A stretch of DNA of 64,000 nt. It comes from Tetranychus cinnabarinus (taxonomy: Eukaryota; Arthropoda; Arachnida; Trombidiformes; Tetranychidae). Below, in pieces: positions 12,301-25,000 of this stretch. A model generated the notes under the pieces. It saw only the letters and a list, made by a program, of their open reading frames with translations, made no database searches and was not told the origin of the DNA. Every line of letters starts with the position of its first letter. Positions within the stretch are counted from its first letter, which is position 1. Location: positions 6,758,001 to 6,822,000 of the forward strand of contig WHVY01000005.1 of assembly GCA_022266195.1 (NCBI GenBank). The letters are read 5' to 3'. Position numbers and translations under genes: made by a program.

Positions 12301-13856
12301 GGTGAGGCTTTTCATGATAAAACAGACTTGAAAAATCAGATAGGAGTAAATTTTAGACATTTGTGTGTATAAATGGCTTAACAAATAATTGTTACATTTA
12401 AAGCTGATTTAAGAGGTTCAAGAGGTTGGTTAGTGACAATTAACTAAATCATTTAAAATCATTTATCACTGATTTTGCTTCAGTTTTATGCTTACGGTAT
12501 TTTTCAAAAATAGCGCCTCAACTAAATGGCGGTTAATTGTGTTAATCATGCCATCTACTGTTTAATAATCTGAATATTGCATTTAAACTTTTTTAAACAT
12601 GAACTTGATAAAAGTAAATTAATTTTTCTTTTTTTGAAATTATCTCTTTATCTAGGTATTTGGCGTAAAGGTGTAACTGCCGGTGGCTGCCGTAATCATG
12701 TACAGACCTTTCATACTAATCCTCAGCTTATGATAACTCTTAACAATCCTGATACTCTTGTCATTTGTTTAAATCAACATTCTGTTTTAGAGCCTAAAGT
12801 AATCGGATTTAGCCTCTATTCGTGTAGTAACATTGGCTATACAGGTGAAACTCGACTGGATAAAAGTTTTTTCAAGCGAAATCGTTCGCTACACAATTCA
12901 CTTTACACCAATACCAAGCAGATCTCATTGAGGTGCCAATTAGAAGAGGGTAAATTTGTGCTTATACCAACTAGCTTCGAACCAGGACAGGAAGGTCAAT
13001 TTTCAATAAGAGTTTATTCGATTCATTCTATCAAATTATCATTTCTTGATTCATCACCTTCACTTATAAAATCACCCATAATCAAAGCTCCACCATCTTT
13101 TGACCTTAAATTTAGCCAATATGAAACCATGTTTCTACAACTTGCTGATGAGGTAACATTTTTTTGTTTTAGCAATCTATAACAGTAGTGACAATTTACA
13201 ATTGATTGTTCAAAATTTTTCTCATAAATTTCCTTTCATTACTATAATTTAGCACAAAACCGTTAATGCATTCGAGTTACAGGAACTTCTTGAAAGCTGT
13301 TTACCCAATGATTATGTGAAAAGCTGTGCTACCTTGGAAGTTTGTAGACAAATTATAGCAACTTTAGACGTAAGTTCCTACTTGTAATTTTATCTTGCCT
13401 ATTTTATTCATATTGTTTAATCTTACCATTTCACAGACGAGCAGCTCTTACGGCAGATTAAAGTTCACTGACTATAAGAACATTATGTGTTCTTTGCGAT
13501 TCTGGCAAGCAATATTTAAAAATCACACCAAAGGTACTTCAGGTATTCTTAGAGCTGATAAATTGAAGGAGGCTTTACATGATGTCGGTATGTTGATTTA
13601 AAATGAAATTCATATAAAGCTTTTCACTCATTATTGAACCTTTTTAATTTCAGGCTTTGAATTGAATGTGGAAATCCTTTCATACCTGGTTTTAAGATAT
13701 ATGAGGAAAGATGGAACCCTTAGATTCGGTGATTTTGTCCACAGTATACTTCATCTATGCATTGCGTTCACATTATTTGACAGAAAGGACCCAATGAAAA
13801 CTGGAACAATCAAGATGAGCTTAACTGAATGGATCAAGGCATGTTTGCTGTCATGA
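9382..13856 (+). CDS. Calpain-family protein with degenerate active site
   Basis: Six exons (9382-9934, 11453-11950, 12656-13152, 13253-13369, 13437-13587, 13654-13856) give 672 residues in phase. The order is a papain-like core (about 50-320), the calpain beta-sandwich domain with TAGGCRNH and TNPQ (from about 350), and a C-terminal penta-EF-hand region starting NAFELQELL. Calpains are cytosolic Ca2+-regulated cysteine proteases. Here the active-site motif reads GKLGDRWL, so the nucleophile Cys is Arg79. The GHAYSV histidine position is Thr247 (STNYRV). Only the Asn (Asn271 in LRNPLG) remains, and the usual NPWG Trp is Leu. The protein should therefore be proteolytically inactive, like vertebrate CAPN6 or Drosophila Calpain C, which also lost catalytic residues. 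The open frame and clean splice sites argue against a pseudogene. The 1.5-kb first intron is much larger than the others. The ATG at 9382 is the first in frame. Confidence 0.93.
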
Positions 13857-14176
13857 TTCAAAGACAATCTCAATTTATTATCCTTGTATCTCCGAAAAAG
13901 GTGAATGGTGAAACCATTTCGTTTAATTGTTGGCTCTTTGTAAGCTCAAAACCGATGCTGTGAGCTTTGTTGACTTGATTCTTGTAATCTCACTGAAAAT
14001 GGTGTATATTATTTAAATTATTGAAGATATTAGTAACAATAACTTTATATCACATTTATAGATTATTTACTTACTCTTTTGTGTATAAATTGTAGTAAAA
14101 GATTAATTTATCGCACAGAACGATTTGTTTGTTCAAGGAATTTGTAACTCATTATTGAAGCTATTTTTTAAGGCGC

Positions 14177-14182
14177 AATAAA
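14177..14182 (+). terminator. Candidate polyadenylation signal for the calpain gene
   Basis: AATAAA about 320 bases after the calpain stop, in the convergent gap between the calpain and the SDR gene. No better-placed hexamer was seen. The rest of 13857-14617 looks like the 3' untranslated regions of the two convergent genes. Confidence 0.4.
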
Positions 14183-14617
14183 GTTGAATCTAATTTCGAT
14201 TGAATCATACACATTAAATCTCATTTATTTATAAATAGATAAATAAATTTAAATTTCACATTGATTCGACATGATTTTATCGTTAATCTTCATCAAGTTA
14301 GAATATTATTGCAAGTAAATGAGTTGAGCATTTTTATTGAATGTTATTTAATGTGTTATTTTATAACATATAACATTTTAAAAAGATTTATTATGTTTCT
14401 TAATTGAAGCAGTTATCATTGGGCTTTAAAACGATTGCAATGCAATCTATCAGACTTTCATAATATTTCTTAATTTCAAAATATTTTTACAATTCATAAA
14501 TATATATTCCATTTGTTGCGCTAAAATGGACGGTTAATCAGTTAAAGCAAGTTAAAAAAATATTGAATAATATCTAAACCAACATTTGTATAACCTTTAT
14601 AAATATACATTAAATAT

Positions 14618-15889
14618 TTAAGCGAGTTTTTTGGCTCTTTTAGACATCAGAATGAAAAATAAACTAGGAAACAAGTAACGAAGTATTATGGCTAGTTTAT
14701 GAGTAAATGTTGACAAGAATAATTCCTTCTTCTTCTGATATATTGCTAAGGAGATTTCATCGGCAACAGTCTTTGGATCCATTCCTGATGCAGTTGTCTC
14801 ATCTACTCGATTGTAAAGAGATCCATCGGATGAAAGTGCATTTAAAGATAAGTTAGTTCTAATGTAACCAGGATTCACGGCTAGTACGTTGATACCTGGT
14901 TGGATGGAAGATAATTCAGCTCGAAGGCAATCCATGAAGGCTTGAAAGGCATGTTTGGAAGCTGAGTAGGCCGATCTATATGGTATACTTATTTGTGATT
15001 GAACACTACCAATACCAACAATGGTTCCTTTACCAACTGCTAAAAAATGCTCTGTTATTGCTGAAAGATAAAATTAAATTTTAATTTTAAAATTTTCTAG
15101 AAATATTTCACTCAATACAATAGTATTTCTCTGTAGTAGTGCAATCAGAATAATTGATTTAGTTGAAATGAGGTGTGATCGACATAATATGATACTGAAA
15201 TCAGTATACTTTAAAATTGCCTTACAATTCGTGTGAGGTCTATTTACAAACGTAATGATATGAAAAAGCTAAATTAATGCACCGAAAAATCAAAGAAATA
15301 CTAGACTATGAGTGAGTATGAAAGCTTACCTTTAATTACTTCAATTTGCCCAAAGTAATTTACTGCCATTAGGTTTTGATAAACCTTGATGTCGGTTGAC
15401 ATTATTGTTCCTCTATAGCCGATCCCAGCATTGTTGATCACAATATCAATTTTTCCATGTATATTTATTGCTGATTCAGTGATTTGTCTAATATCATCAA
15501 TTTTGGTCAAGTCTAATTTTAAAGATGTCGGTCGATATCCTTCTGGGTAAATCTCGACTAATTCATCACGAAGCTCATTAAGCCTCTCTATATCCCTTGC
15601 AGCAATGATTAGCTTAGCTCCAAATCTGTGTAAGACTCTAGTTAAAGCTTTAAAAGTAAAAGAACGATTTGTATCAATGACTAATAATAATTAAAGATAT
15701 TGTAAAACAGATTAAGACAAAATTAAACTTACCCTCTCCAAGGCCTGAAGAAGCTCCAGTAATAAATATTACTTGATTTTTGAAGCTATTTTTATACCTG
15801 AACTTGGTAATTTTCTGCATCAAGGCATAAATAAGCCAAGATATTGAAGAAACCGGTAGTAACCAATTTAATTGACATAATAATGACAT
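14618..15889 (-). CDS. Short-chain dehydrogenase/reductase, DHRS7B-like
   Basis: Exons 15889-15733, 15647-15330 and 15060-14618 join in phase to give 305 residues. An N-terminal hydrophobic segment (about residues 1-24) suggests membrane anchoring. The Rossmann cofactor motif TGASSGLG is at residues 44-51, NNAG and YRGTIM follow, and the catalytic Ser177, Tyr190 and Lys194 (YSASK) are all present. The closest match I know is DHRS7B, by the NNAG-x-x-YRGTIM stretch, the FDCLRAE-like FMDCLRAEL, PGYIRTNLS and the C-terminal hydrophobic LFFILMSKRAKK tail. DHRS7B proteins are ER/peroxisomal acyl-DHAP reductase-like enzymes of ether-lipid synthesis; that substrate role is inferred from family only. 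The start is the first ATG; an acceptor-like TTTTCAG just upstream suggests an intron in the 5' leader. It converges on the calpain gene. Confidence 0.9.
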
Positions 15890-18800
15890 TATAGTCACCT
15901 GAAAAATTACAGTTACCAGGTAAATGAAAGAAGATAAAATGAGCAAACTGTCAGACAAATAGTAAACATAAAATAGCTAGAATTTAAATCACGAGATATG
16001 ATTTATTTTACATGCCTTTTGACTAATTGTTGTAGCGATTGCCGATTAGAGTTGATGGAAGAACACTGAAAAACAATAGTATCATCATCAGGACAGCTAA
16101 ACACCTTTTAAGGCAAATTACTTTCAGAATGGGTAAAGTAGCAAAATGTCATCTTTGTTTACATGTTTGAGCAAAAACTAAACAGAACGAATCAGAACAG
16201 AATCGGAACAACAGATGGCGTCCCTGTATCCCTTCAAATTTCTCGAATTTCAGATTCAATTTAGTTTTTTAATGCTTACAATTTTTCAGCCTGTAGTTGA
16301 TGGTTCTCGAGTTATTATATGAAAAACAGGTGTAAAGAAAGAATGCCTTGCATGGTGTAAGATTCGCCACTCAAGCTCTCAAAAATAAAACCTTATGAAG
16401 GCCAAAGAGTTTATCTCGACGCATTTAAAACCCAAAAATCAAAACATTACTCAAAGATTTTCAGACATTTCAATTGATAGATTAATCTATCAATTGAAGG
16501 CGTCTTTTTAACAAATGATCAAATCACTTCACTTTTCTATCCAAGTTCAAAGCAAGATGAAATGATATAGTCACAGGGATTGCTGTTCCTTTACAGTTGC
16601 CAAAATAGAGAAGTATTACGATGTTAAAATTGTTTTGATCAACATCGACATTGAAATTGCCTTCATTTTGAAAAAATGGTATTTCCAATAATCCAGATTC
16701 AAAAAACAGAATTTTCTCTATCTCAGAATCATTGAAATCTTAAACAATTTCATTGTTTTGCCATTTAACGCCGATTCGTTACCTTAAAATCTTTATTGAA
16801 TAAAACACGCAACGTAAGGTAAACTCTGTAGACTAGAAGTCAGGGTTAAGTTAACAAAAAAAGTCACTTGGCTTAAGTTGCATGTTGACTGTAAACTGTG
16901 AAATGGATAAACCAGAGTTGACTGATCTGTTCGATTGGTTGTCATACAATTCTGATTGATTCAATGAGAGGACACAAGAACTGGTTAAAAATGCTCATCT
17001 ATCAGCTGAAGGCGTACCATTTGTTGAACGAATCTAAGTTTCATAAAATCCAATGTTGGACTAATAAGGATTTGGAAAACTCTAATCAATTACAATCATT
17101 TGAATAAACAATAGGCAATCTAAAAGCCCAACGAGGCACAAGTGATGAGATGAGCCTAAGTTCTGGACAATCTCGGAAAAGAACTTTAATCATTTATTCA
17201 GATAACATTTACTTTCTTCTTCAAAGCTCCAGTTCCAATTTCGCTGACCAATAAGGAATATAATAACTCACAGAACGAATCAAATCTAATCATTACAGCC
17301 ACCATTGAGAAACTCAAGTTTAATTTATGATCTGACCATTAATCCAACTCCTTAAAAGATGTTGATTAAAATGATTCGCATCTAAAGTTGACCAAAAAGG
17401 GATCCGAAAAGGTAAAGCCAGTGAATCTCATCTAAACTTTCACCTTCTTTAAAATATTAATTCAATTCTCAACCTTACAAGTACTCTAATTGTTGAGAAT
17501 GTTAATCAATTGGAAGCTTCCATTAACCAAATAATGTTGCATCTTTTAATCTAACCTGAAAACCCACCTTTTACTGGATCAACATGGAAAGTAATTAATC
17601 CTTTCCAAGTTAATCTTCAACCTTCACTTTTCAATAAACAAAATGAGGTTGATTAATCAAACCATATAATGTGCAAGTTGTGTCATCACTTAACATCTAG
17701 GATTTCATTGAGAATCCATTTAATCCAGTTTAATCAGAATAAATGATTGAAACATAAATGGCGTCTAATTAAATTGAACGCCTTCACAGTTTCAATTAAA
17801 CCCATTTGGGTTACCGTAGCAAACTGTTTAAACAACAACAAAAACGCAAAGCCTACAAATGAACAAGTTAACTGTACAAATAAACCAGCAATTGTTTTTA
17901 TTCACTCAGTCCAGTTGATGGAGCAAAGATGATAATGTAATAACAATTACAATCAACTTGACCCAACCACAAGTAAACATGAAAAAAGGCTGACAATCAG
18001 TGACTTTAAATACCAAACAATATGAATGGTTTGAGAGTAGCAATTGTTTCCAGTTTCATTTTTGTTTACATTGAAAATGGACAATAAAATGAAAGAAACA
18101 GTGATAAGTCAATAGCTATTAAAATGGACAAATGATTAACAAAACAACAATTAAAATGTTCATTTGTTGATCTATTCAATTAAATCCTTTCAATTGTTTA
18201 ACAATTTTCATAATCAGGTTAAACTAAAAACACTGGAAACTCAAAAAATGGTTAAAGTCAAGTCTGGTTCTGGATCAAACCTTTGGTTAAAACTCTGGTA
18301 ACCCAGAAAAAAGTAAAGTGTCAACCAAAGTGAACCCGATTTTTCTGGTAAATACGGGTTCATCTTTATCGGAAAATAACCTTAAGTTTTACAATTAAAA
18401 GGTAAACAGATAGTGTTTCGATTAAACATGATTATCATGTGAATTGTGGTGAAACTTTCCATTTCAATTTGTGGTTAAATTTTATATCAACTTGTAAACG
18501 ATTGCATTTGAAAATAAAAGGTTTACTTTGTTATCCATTGGTACAAGAGTGTTATTAATAGCGCACTTAAACATCCTTTTTTGAAATGGTGATCACATTA
18601 AATTTACAACAAATTGGTTCAGTGGTTTAATTAATTGTTACAAAACCTTATTTTTGCTTCATATTTTTTTTAAATCAATACATTAGTTTATTCATTCAAC
18701 ATTTGTAACCAAAGTGTTTGGATAAAAGATTATTCAATCTTATACATTGAATTGTATCATTAAATCGACTAACATCAATGATTTTCACTTTTTTCCAGTT

Positions 18801-19057
18801 AACTCTTAATTTTAAATTATTTTTTGTTACAATTGATAGTTAAATAGATTTCAAGAGAAAGTATAATTGAAGGATTGAAGGCGATAGATGAAAAAAACGA
18901 ATATAAAAGATATATTCAGTTCATTTTGCATTCATATTATGATGCTGGCTGGGATGAGAAGATAATGAGTTTTCATTGAAATTTGAGTTGACAAGTTGAA
19001 ACTCTTTTCTGTTCATTGAAACATGTTTCACTTTTGTGTTCATCTTGCGTCTTTCAA
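15890..19057. other. Non-coding gap between the SDR gene and the end of the taperin-like gene
   Basis: No exon is supportable. The region includes the SDR promoter side (right after 15890), a 30-base perfect palindrome at 16469-16498, and presumably the 3' untranslated region of the large minus-strand gene near its right edge. Otherwise it is AT-rich DNA with short chance frames. Confidence 0.55.
16469..16498. repeat. 30-bp perfect palindrome
   Basis: The sequence reads the same on both strands across all 30 bases, centred on ATTAAT with CAATTGATAG arms. There is no loop, so it could extrude as a cruciform or bind a dimeric factor. It is AT-rich, which raises the chance rate, but 30 perfect bases is still unusual. 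Confidence 0.85.
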
Positions 19058-22000
19058 TCAGAACAGTAAATCAAGTGCAGTTGATGAGGTTGACCAAGAG
19101 CTTGTTTCACTGGGTTCAGCTGGCTTGAGCATATTGAACTTTCCACTTTCTTCATCTTCATCATTCGATTTAGAGATTTTATCATTTTCCTCTTTGATTA
19201 CCCTGGAAACTCCTAATTGAAATGACGCTGATTCACCTGAAAGGAAAGTTGGTTTATACGAAGCAAGTCCACCTGAAAAGAAAGAAAGAAAATGCTAAAT
19301 TTATTTAAACAATTTAACGCAATTGCACAGAGTTAATTAACCAAAGTGAAACAATCAAAGTTGAAATTCATTTGACTTCAGCCTTGATTTGACCAAAAAA
19401 ATCAAGACTCAAGGCTTTTTTTTGACGCCATATTCATCAAGATTCGCAAATCCTCAAATTGCAAGTTATGAGTTAATTTTTTTACTTATTTTTCAAAACT
19501 ACAAATGCTTATTCACATCTGAGGTAATAAAAAACGCCAGCACAAGGTGAACCTTGAAGTGACCAGAGAAAAATGATTTTTGAATAAGTGTAATCAATCA
19601 AAAAGTTGACTTTAGTCTTTACTCAAAGTCACCTACAGAATTAACTAATTGTACAATTTGTAATTCATACATTTTACTCGGCCAATAAGGTAAAACTTGA
19701 ATAACAATGAAACTATTAATACACTTTTCTTGTCCCCTTCAAGGTAAGATTTTGAGGAATTAGATATTACAATGCAAATCGTTTGGAAAAGTAAACCAAT
19801 TTTTTTGCTTTTCAAATGAAAAGATTATTTTTATGCCAATTCATGCTTTCAAATGTTCATAAATTCAGTTCAAATAATCAAATAATAAATGAAAATTAAG
19901 AAGGAAAATGAAAACAGGTAAAAATGAGCCTAAAAAGCTAATAATATTACCAAAATAACCACCAAACCCAATTTTTTGTTTGTTACCTTTTTATTAAGGG
20001 AAAGTTCAAATTCTGTTTCTTTTCAACAAAGATCAGGTCGATTGGGAGTAAAAGGTAATAACATCAACAACGATAAGTAATAATGATGATAATGATAATA
20101 ATAATCATAATAATCATAATGATAATACTGGTAATAATAATTATAACCAAGAAAGGTCTATTGTGTGATCAACAAGGTCTTAATGGTGAAAGGCGTAATG
20201 ATGTTGATGGATAAATGAGGATCATCATCATTCTATTAATTAGAAGCTTTTCATTTGTAAATATCATCAATAGTCAATTGTAATGATGATTAGCTGTTAA
20301 TCAAACTTGATTGGGAACAAAATCATTCCCCAAATTGACTGAAAAGAAACTTCAAAATGATGCCAAGTTTAAAGTCAATTTTGTTCATTATAATTGTACC
20401 ACCAAATGAATGGTCGAGGGTTAAATTTTCAATTCTTGACCATTCATGGCTAATATGAGAATCAAAAGAATCAAATTAACATAAATTTCATTTAGATTGT
20501 TTAATTATCTCAAACTAGCTTAAAATGCTTCTTCCACTTTCGATCAAATGATTGAAAATTTGTCGATTTTAACCAAAACTAAATCAAGAATATGTTTAAA
20601 GATCAGATCGACTTAAGTCGTATCAACCTTATCAACCTTGTTATCGTTTATACATTTGTTTATGATGCTATCAGTTTCATGTAATAACCCAAAACAACCC
20701 AAAGATTTATTTCAATTTTGAGTAAAATCTTGAAGCGAAGCCTTATTTTTTCACTTTTGGATCAACTCCAGTCATTGAATTACAATTGTGAGTTTTCTTG
20801 TTCTAATCACAATTTGTTTTTGTAATAATAATGCAAATAAACCGATGATGCACGTTAAACCTTGACTCAATCACTTGGTGCAAATGGACTTGGTTGAGTT
20901 TAAATGTCAAGCTTGGTCTGTCTGGTCATCGGAATGTGGCAAAGTTTGAACCGGTAAAACCGCTAATCGGTTAACGCATTTAAATAACTTGAAATTGAAC
21001 AAATGAAACATTAGTTTTGACTAGAAAATGTTGCCTCATTTCAATTACATACAAAGCTTTTCAGTTGAATTAGAGCGAATCTAAGGTAATAAGGTTTTAT
21101 TAACAATTTCATTCTATTCCTGGTTAGTAACCTCACACAATTCAATTACATTTTTCCTGTCATCATCATGATCATCCCACTTCATCTTCTATTCTCATCA
21201 TAGTCAATATTTTTTCCCCTTTATATTTACAATTGTCTTCCTTTTCATTAATAAAAAAAATAATATAAATATAAAACCCGTTCATTGTTGAAACACGTCA
21301 AGTTCAACATTCTCACAATTTTAATAAATTTAACAGTTAATCAACAATTGTAAGTTTCAAAGGATAGAACTGAATAGACAAGAAGAAACAATTCATGTCA
21401 ATGTTTACTCACCAATCGAGTATCAACACTGACAATGACATTTACCGCTTTAAATAGCTAAAATGATCTGAAAATGGACAATAAAAGTGCTTTCATTTCA
21501 ATTATCATTCAACATTTTCTCTGACAATGAACTTTGAATGAGTTTTCCCATTTTAGATGAAACTCTCAACCAATGTTGACAACTTGCAGCAATTGAGACT
21601 AGACATTGATATCAATTCATTTTGAGATAAAATCATCAGAATCTTTGGCTTTCTTTTGCGATTTTTCAATTTTTCATGTCAATAGAAAGATATGAGCTTT
21701 TGGAAGTAAATTTTGTGAATCTTCAAGATTCAGTTATTTTGTTAGTTGGATTGAATAGTGAAACAAGATGAAGATATTGAAATGAAGTGAAATATTGATA
21801 TCTTATGAAAATTGGCTTCAGTAACCTTTCATAATCAATTGTACTTTCAATAGAAAAAGTGAATTGAAAATCATCATAATTCAACATTATTTTCATGAGA
21901 AGCTGAACAGGCAATGGTTTGTAATTAGCAGTCGAAAGCTGGTTTTAACCTTGATCTATCATTTCAATTTTATTACACGTTGGCAACGTTGCTATGGTTA

Positions 22001-25000
22001 GAAGTGACAATCTGTTTGATTAACAATCTAGTTTATATTGCCAGTTAATCTTAAGTATCTTCACCATAAAAAGTTGTTTGTCCAACCTTTCTGTGTGAAC
22101 ATAAAATCGCTTTAAAATTGTAAAACATTTACTTTTAAAGCGTGCTTTGTTCAACAATTTTAAACCAGGCAAAATCAGCCATAAAAAGGAGATAAATAAA
22201 TACTCAATTTGCTCATCTAATTCAATTAAGACTTGAATCTTAAACATCCATTGTGAACTTGATACATTTTTTCAGTTTTTAAGTTAAAGTTATTCAATTG
22301 AACAAGGATTCAAGAAACAAGAAGCTAATCAACTAGGAATGGCAAGTAAAGGTAAAGTTGCTGTTATTGGAAGGTGAGTATTACTGAAAATTACCGGTAA
22401 GAATGGAACCGAATGAGAATTTAATTTCAACCTTTTCATTCACAGTGGCCTGGTTGGTCAAAACTGGGCAATGATTTTTGCCTCAGTTGGCTATTCAGTT
22501 CAATTGTACGATGTGTCTGAGGATAAAATTAGTGGAGCTTTGGGTAAAATTAAGGAAACATTGAAGACCTACTCAGACAAGGGCATTTTAAGAGGTAATC
22601 TTGATTGGGAAAAGCAGTCACAATTGATTACGGGAACTTTGGATCTCGGTGCATGTCTTAAGGATGCCTTTTATGTTCAGGTAATGTTCATGTTTAACTT
22701 GTTATTGGAAACTGGTTTAACCATGTTTTTTGTTTGACCAACAGGAATGTGTCTTTGAGGATATTTCATTGAAGCAAAAGGTTTTCTCAGAGATCGACTC
22801 ATTGGTGAGCGAGTCAACTATCATGGCAAGTTCAACGAGCAGGATTCCACCATCAGTCATCTTTGAAAAGTGTAAAAATCGATCCAATGGTTTAATCGTT
22901 CATCCCATAAACCCACCGTATTTCATTCCCTTGGTTGAGATCATTAAGAGTCCTTGGACCAGTGAAGAGGTTACCCTCAAAGCGCGCACTTTGATGGATG
23001 AGGTTGGACAGAAACCGGTTGTTGCCAATAAAGAGGTTCTTGGTTTCATCGTCAATCGAATACAGTTTGCCATTTTTGCTGAATGTTATCGACTGATTGA
23101 GGACAAAGTAATCAGTCCAGAGGATGTTGAGACGGTCATGTCGGAAGGACTCGGTATGCGATATGCTTTTCTTGGTCCATGGGAAACAGCTCATCTCAAT
23201 GCGGCCGGAGTTGAAGATTATTTCAACAAGTTTGGTCCTGGAGTTGTTGATGTATTGAAGACTTTTGGTCCAAACCCAACTTCATTGGATGGTCAAGCTG
23301 CTCAGGATATAATTGAAGCGATCAATCGCAAGGTTCCTCTTGAAAAACTTGAGGAGAGAAGAAAGTGGCGTGATAATATGTTAATTGCATTGTCTCAGGT
23401 TAAGAGACAATCTTAATCAACAATTTATCAAACTCATAAACAGAATAGCATTTCGAGAAAATTTAAATTCTTAATTTGAGAAAATTAATATCAATATAAG
23501 CATCAGACTAACATTATTTTACAATTATTGATATTGATTGACTAAAATAAAATGAGAATCTGTTCACTACATTCATTAATCAATTGGCGATTTGATTTTA
23601 AATTGTTATATACGGGTTGAACCTTAATTCCATATTAAAGTTGTATTAATCAATATCAATTTGAGCTCAATTGCGTTCACTTGATTGATATTTAATGTTC
23701 ATTTTTCAACTCATATCAAAGTTATCAACTAAATTTAGATTTGCGTTTTGGATCAACAATTAAATCCGTGAAGATTTTGTTTGCATCAATTTGTCTAAAT
23801 CAATAAAATATGTAACCAGATTTGATTGTAAACTGTCTCGATTGAGATTTAAATTGCATTTGAATCAAATAAAAGTGGTTAATTCGATACTAATCACGAT
23901 TATTGTTGATTGGAATAAAACAATTTATGAATTGTAATGAATAGTTATAATGAAAATGGGCAGTTTTAGTTGACTGTGTTCCTTACGATGTTACAGCTTG
24001 TTGTTGCTTCTGTTTTTCATGATGATGGTGATAAAAAAAGCGAAACAGATTAATGTATAACAATTGAATTAAGTCAAGTTAAATGTGCAAAACTTCAATT
24101 GAATGAAACAGTTGTTAGTATGATGATGATGATGAAAAGCTAATAAACCAATTTAAACATTCATTAAATGATATCAACAGTTTACTGAACTGATTTGATT
24201 CACTTGCTTTCAAAATGGTTTTTGATATCAAACGATTGGCACAAACAGTTGCAAACATCTTCAAACATCTCTAAACAATTAATATTGGAAAGTTGATAAA
24301 TGCATTTAGATGAGCATAAAATGATTAAACTGCAAACTTGGATCGAGTTGAATCAAGGAAATGACTAAGATTCCAATTAAAATGAACATGAATATGAAGA
24401 TCCATCTAATCAAAGTGACTTCTTGGGAAGTCAAAATATCAACAATCAATTATCATAATAAATGGATTGTTTTCAGTTGATGCAAAGTGGAAAAAATTAA
24501 GATGAACATTTAAAACCTTTTCAACAGTAAAACCTAATGATGTTAGTTTTGAATTTAATTTTACCTTAAGATGAGATTAATGAGTCTAAAGCATTCTCAA
24601 GACTCAGTTAATCGTGGTGTCTAAATAGATCTTGTTAGTAGGCTAAAGTGTTGGACTTTACCTTTGGTAACTCAATTGTGGTTGGTTAACCTAAAGGCGA
24701 GCAAATTTTGCTTTTACTGTTGGTAAAGAAATGAGTTTGTTTAAAAATAACAACAATAAGGCAATTGATATTCCAGGCACAGTTTGACCTTTTTAAATTT
24801 CAACGACAACCTTACGTGATATTGCAATAGCTGGTTAGATTTGTGTGTGCTTCGAGTTATTACAAGTTGCTCATCATTATAGTGAATGAATCAAGATTAG
24901 GAGAGGAAGATGAGTGAGTCAACAGCCGCTGCTGCTTTAGCTTTTCAAGTTCAAAACTCCGTTGAAATTGTTGTTAAATATATAACAATAAATAGACGCT

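Noticed and set aside
15890..15958. Extra hydrophobic N-terminal segment for the SDR protein
   Set aside because: It would start from TTG, and an acceptor-like TTTTCAG separates it from the ATG at 15889, so it is more likely intronic.
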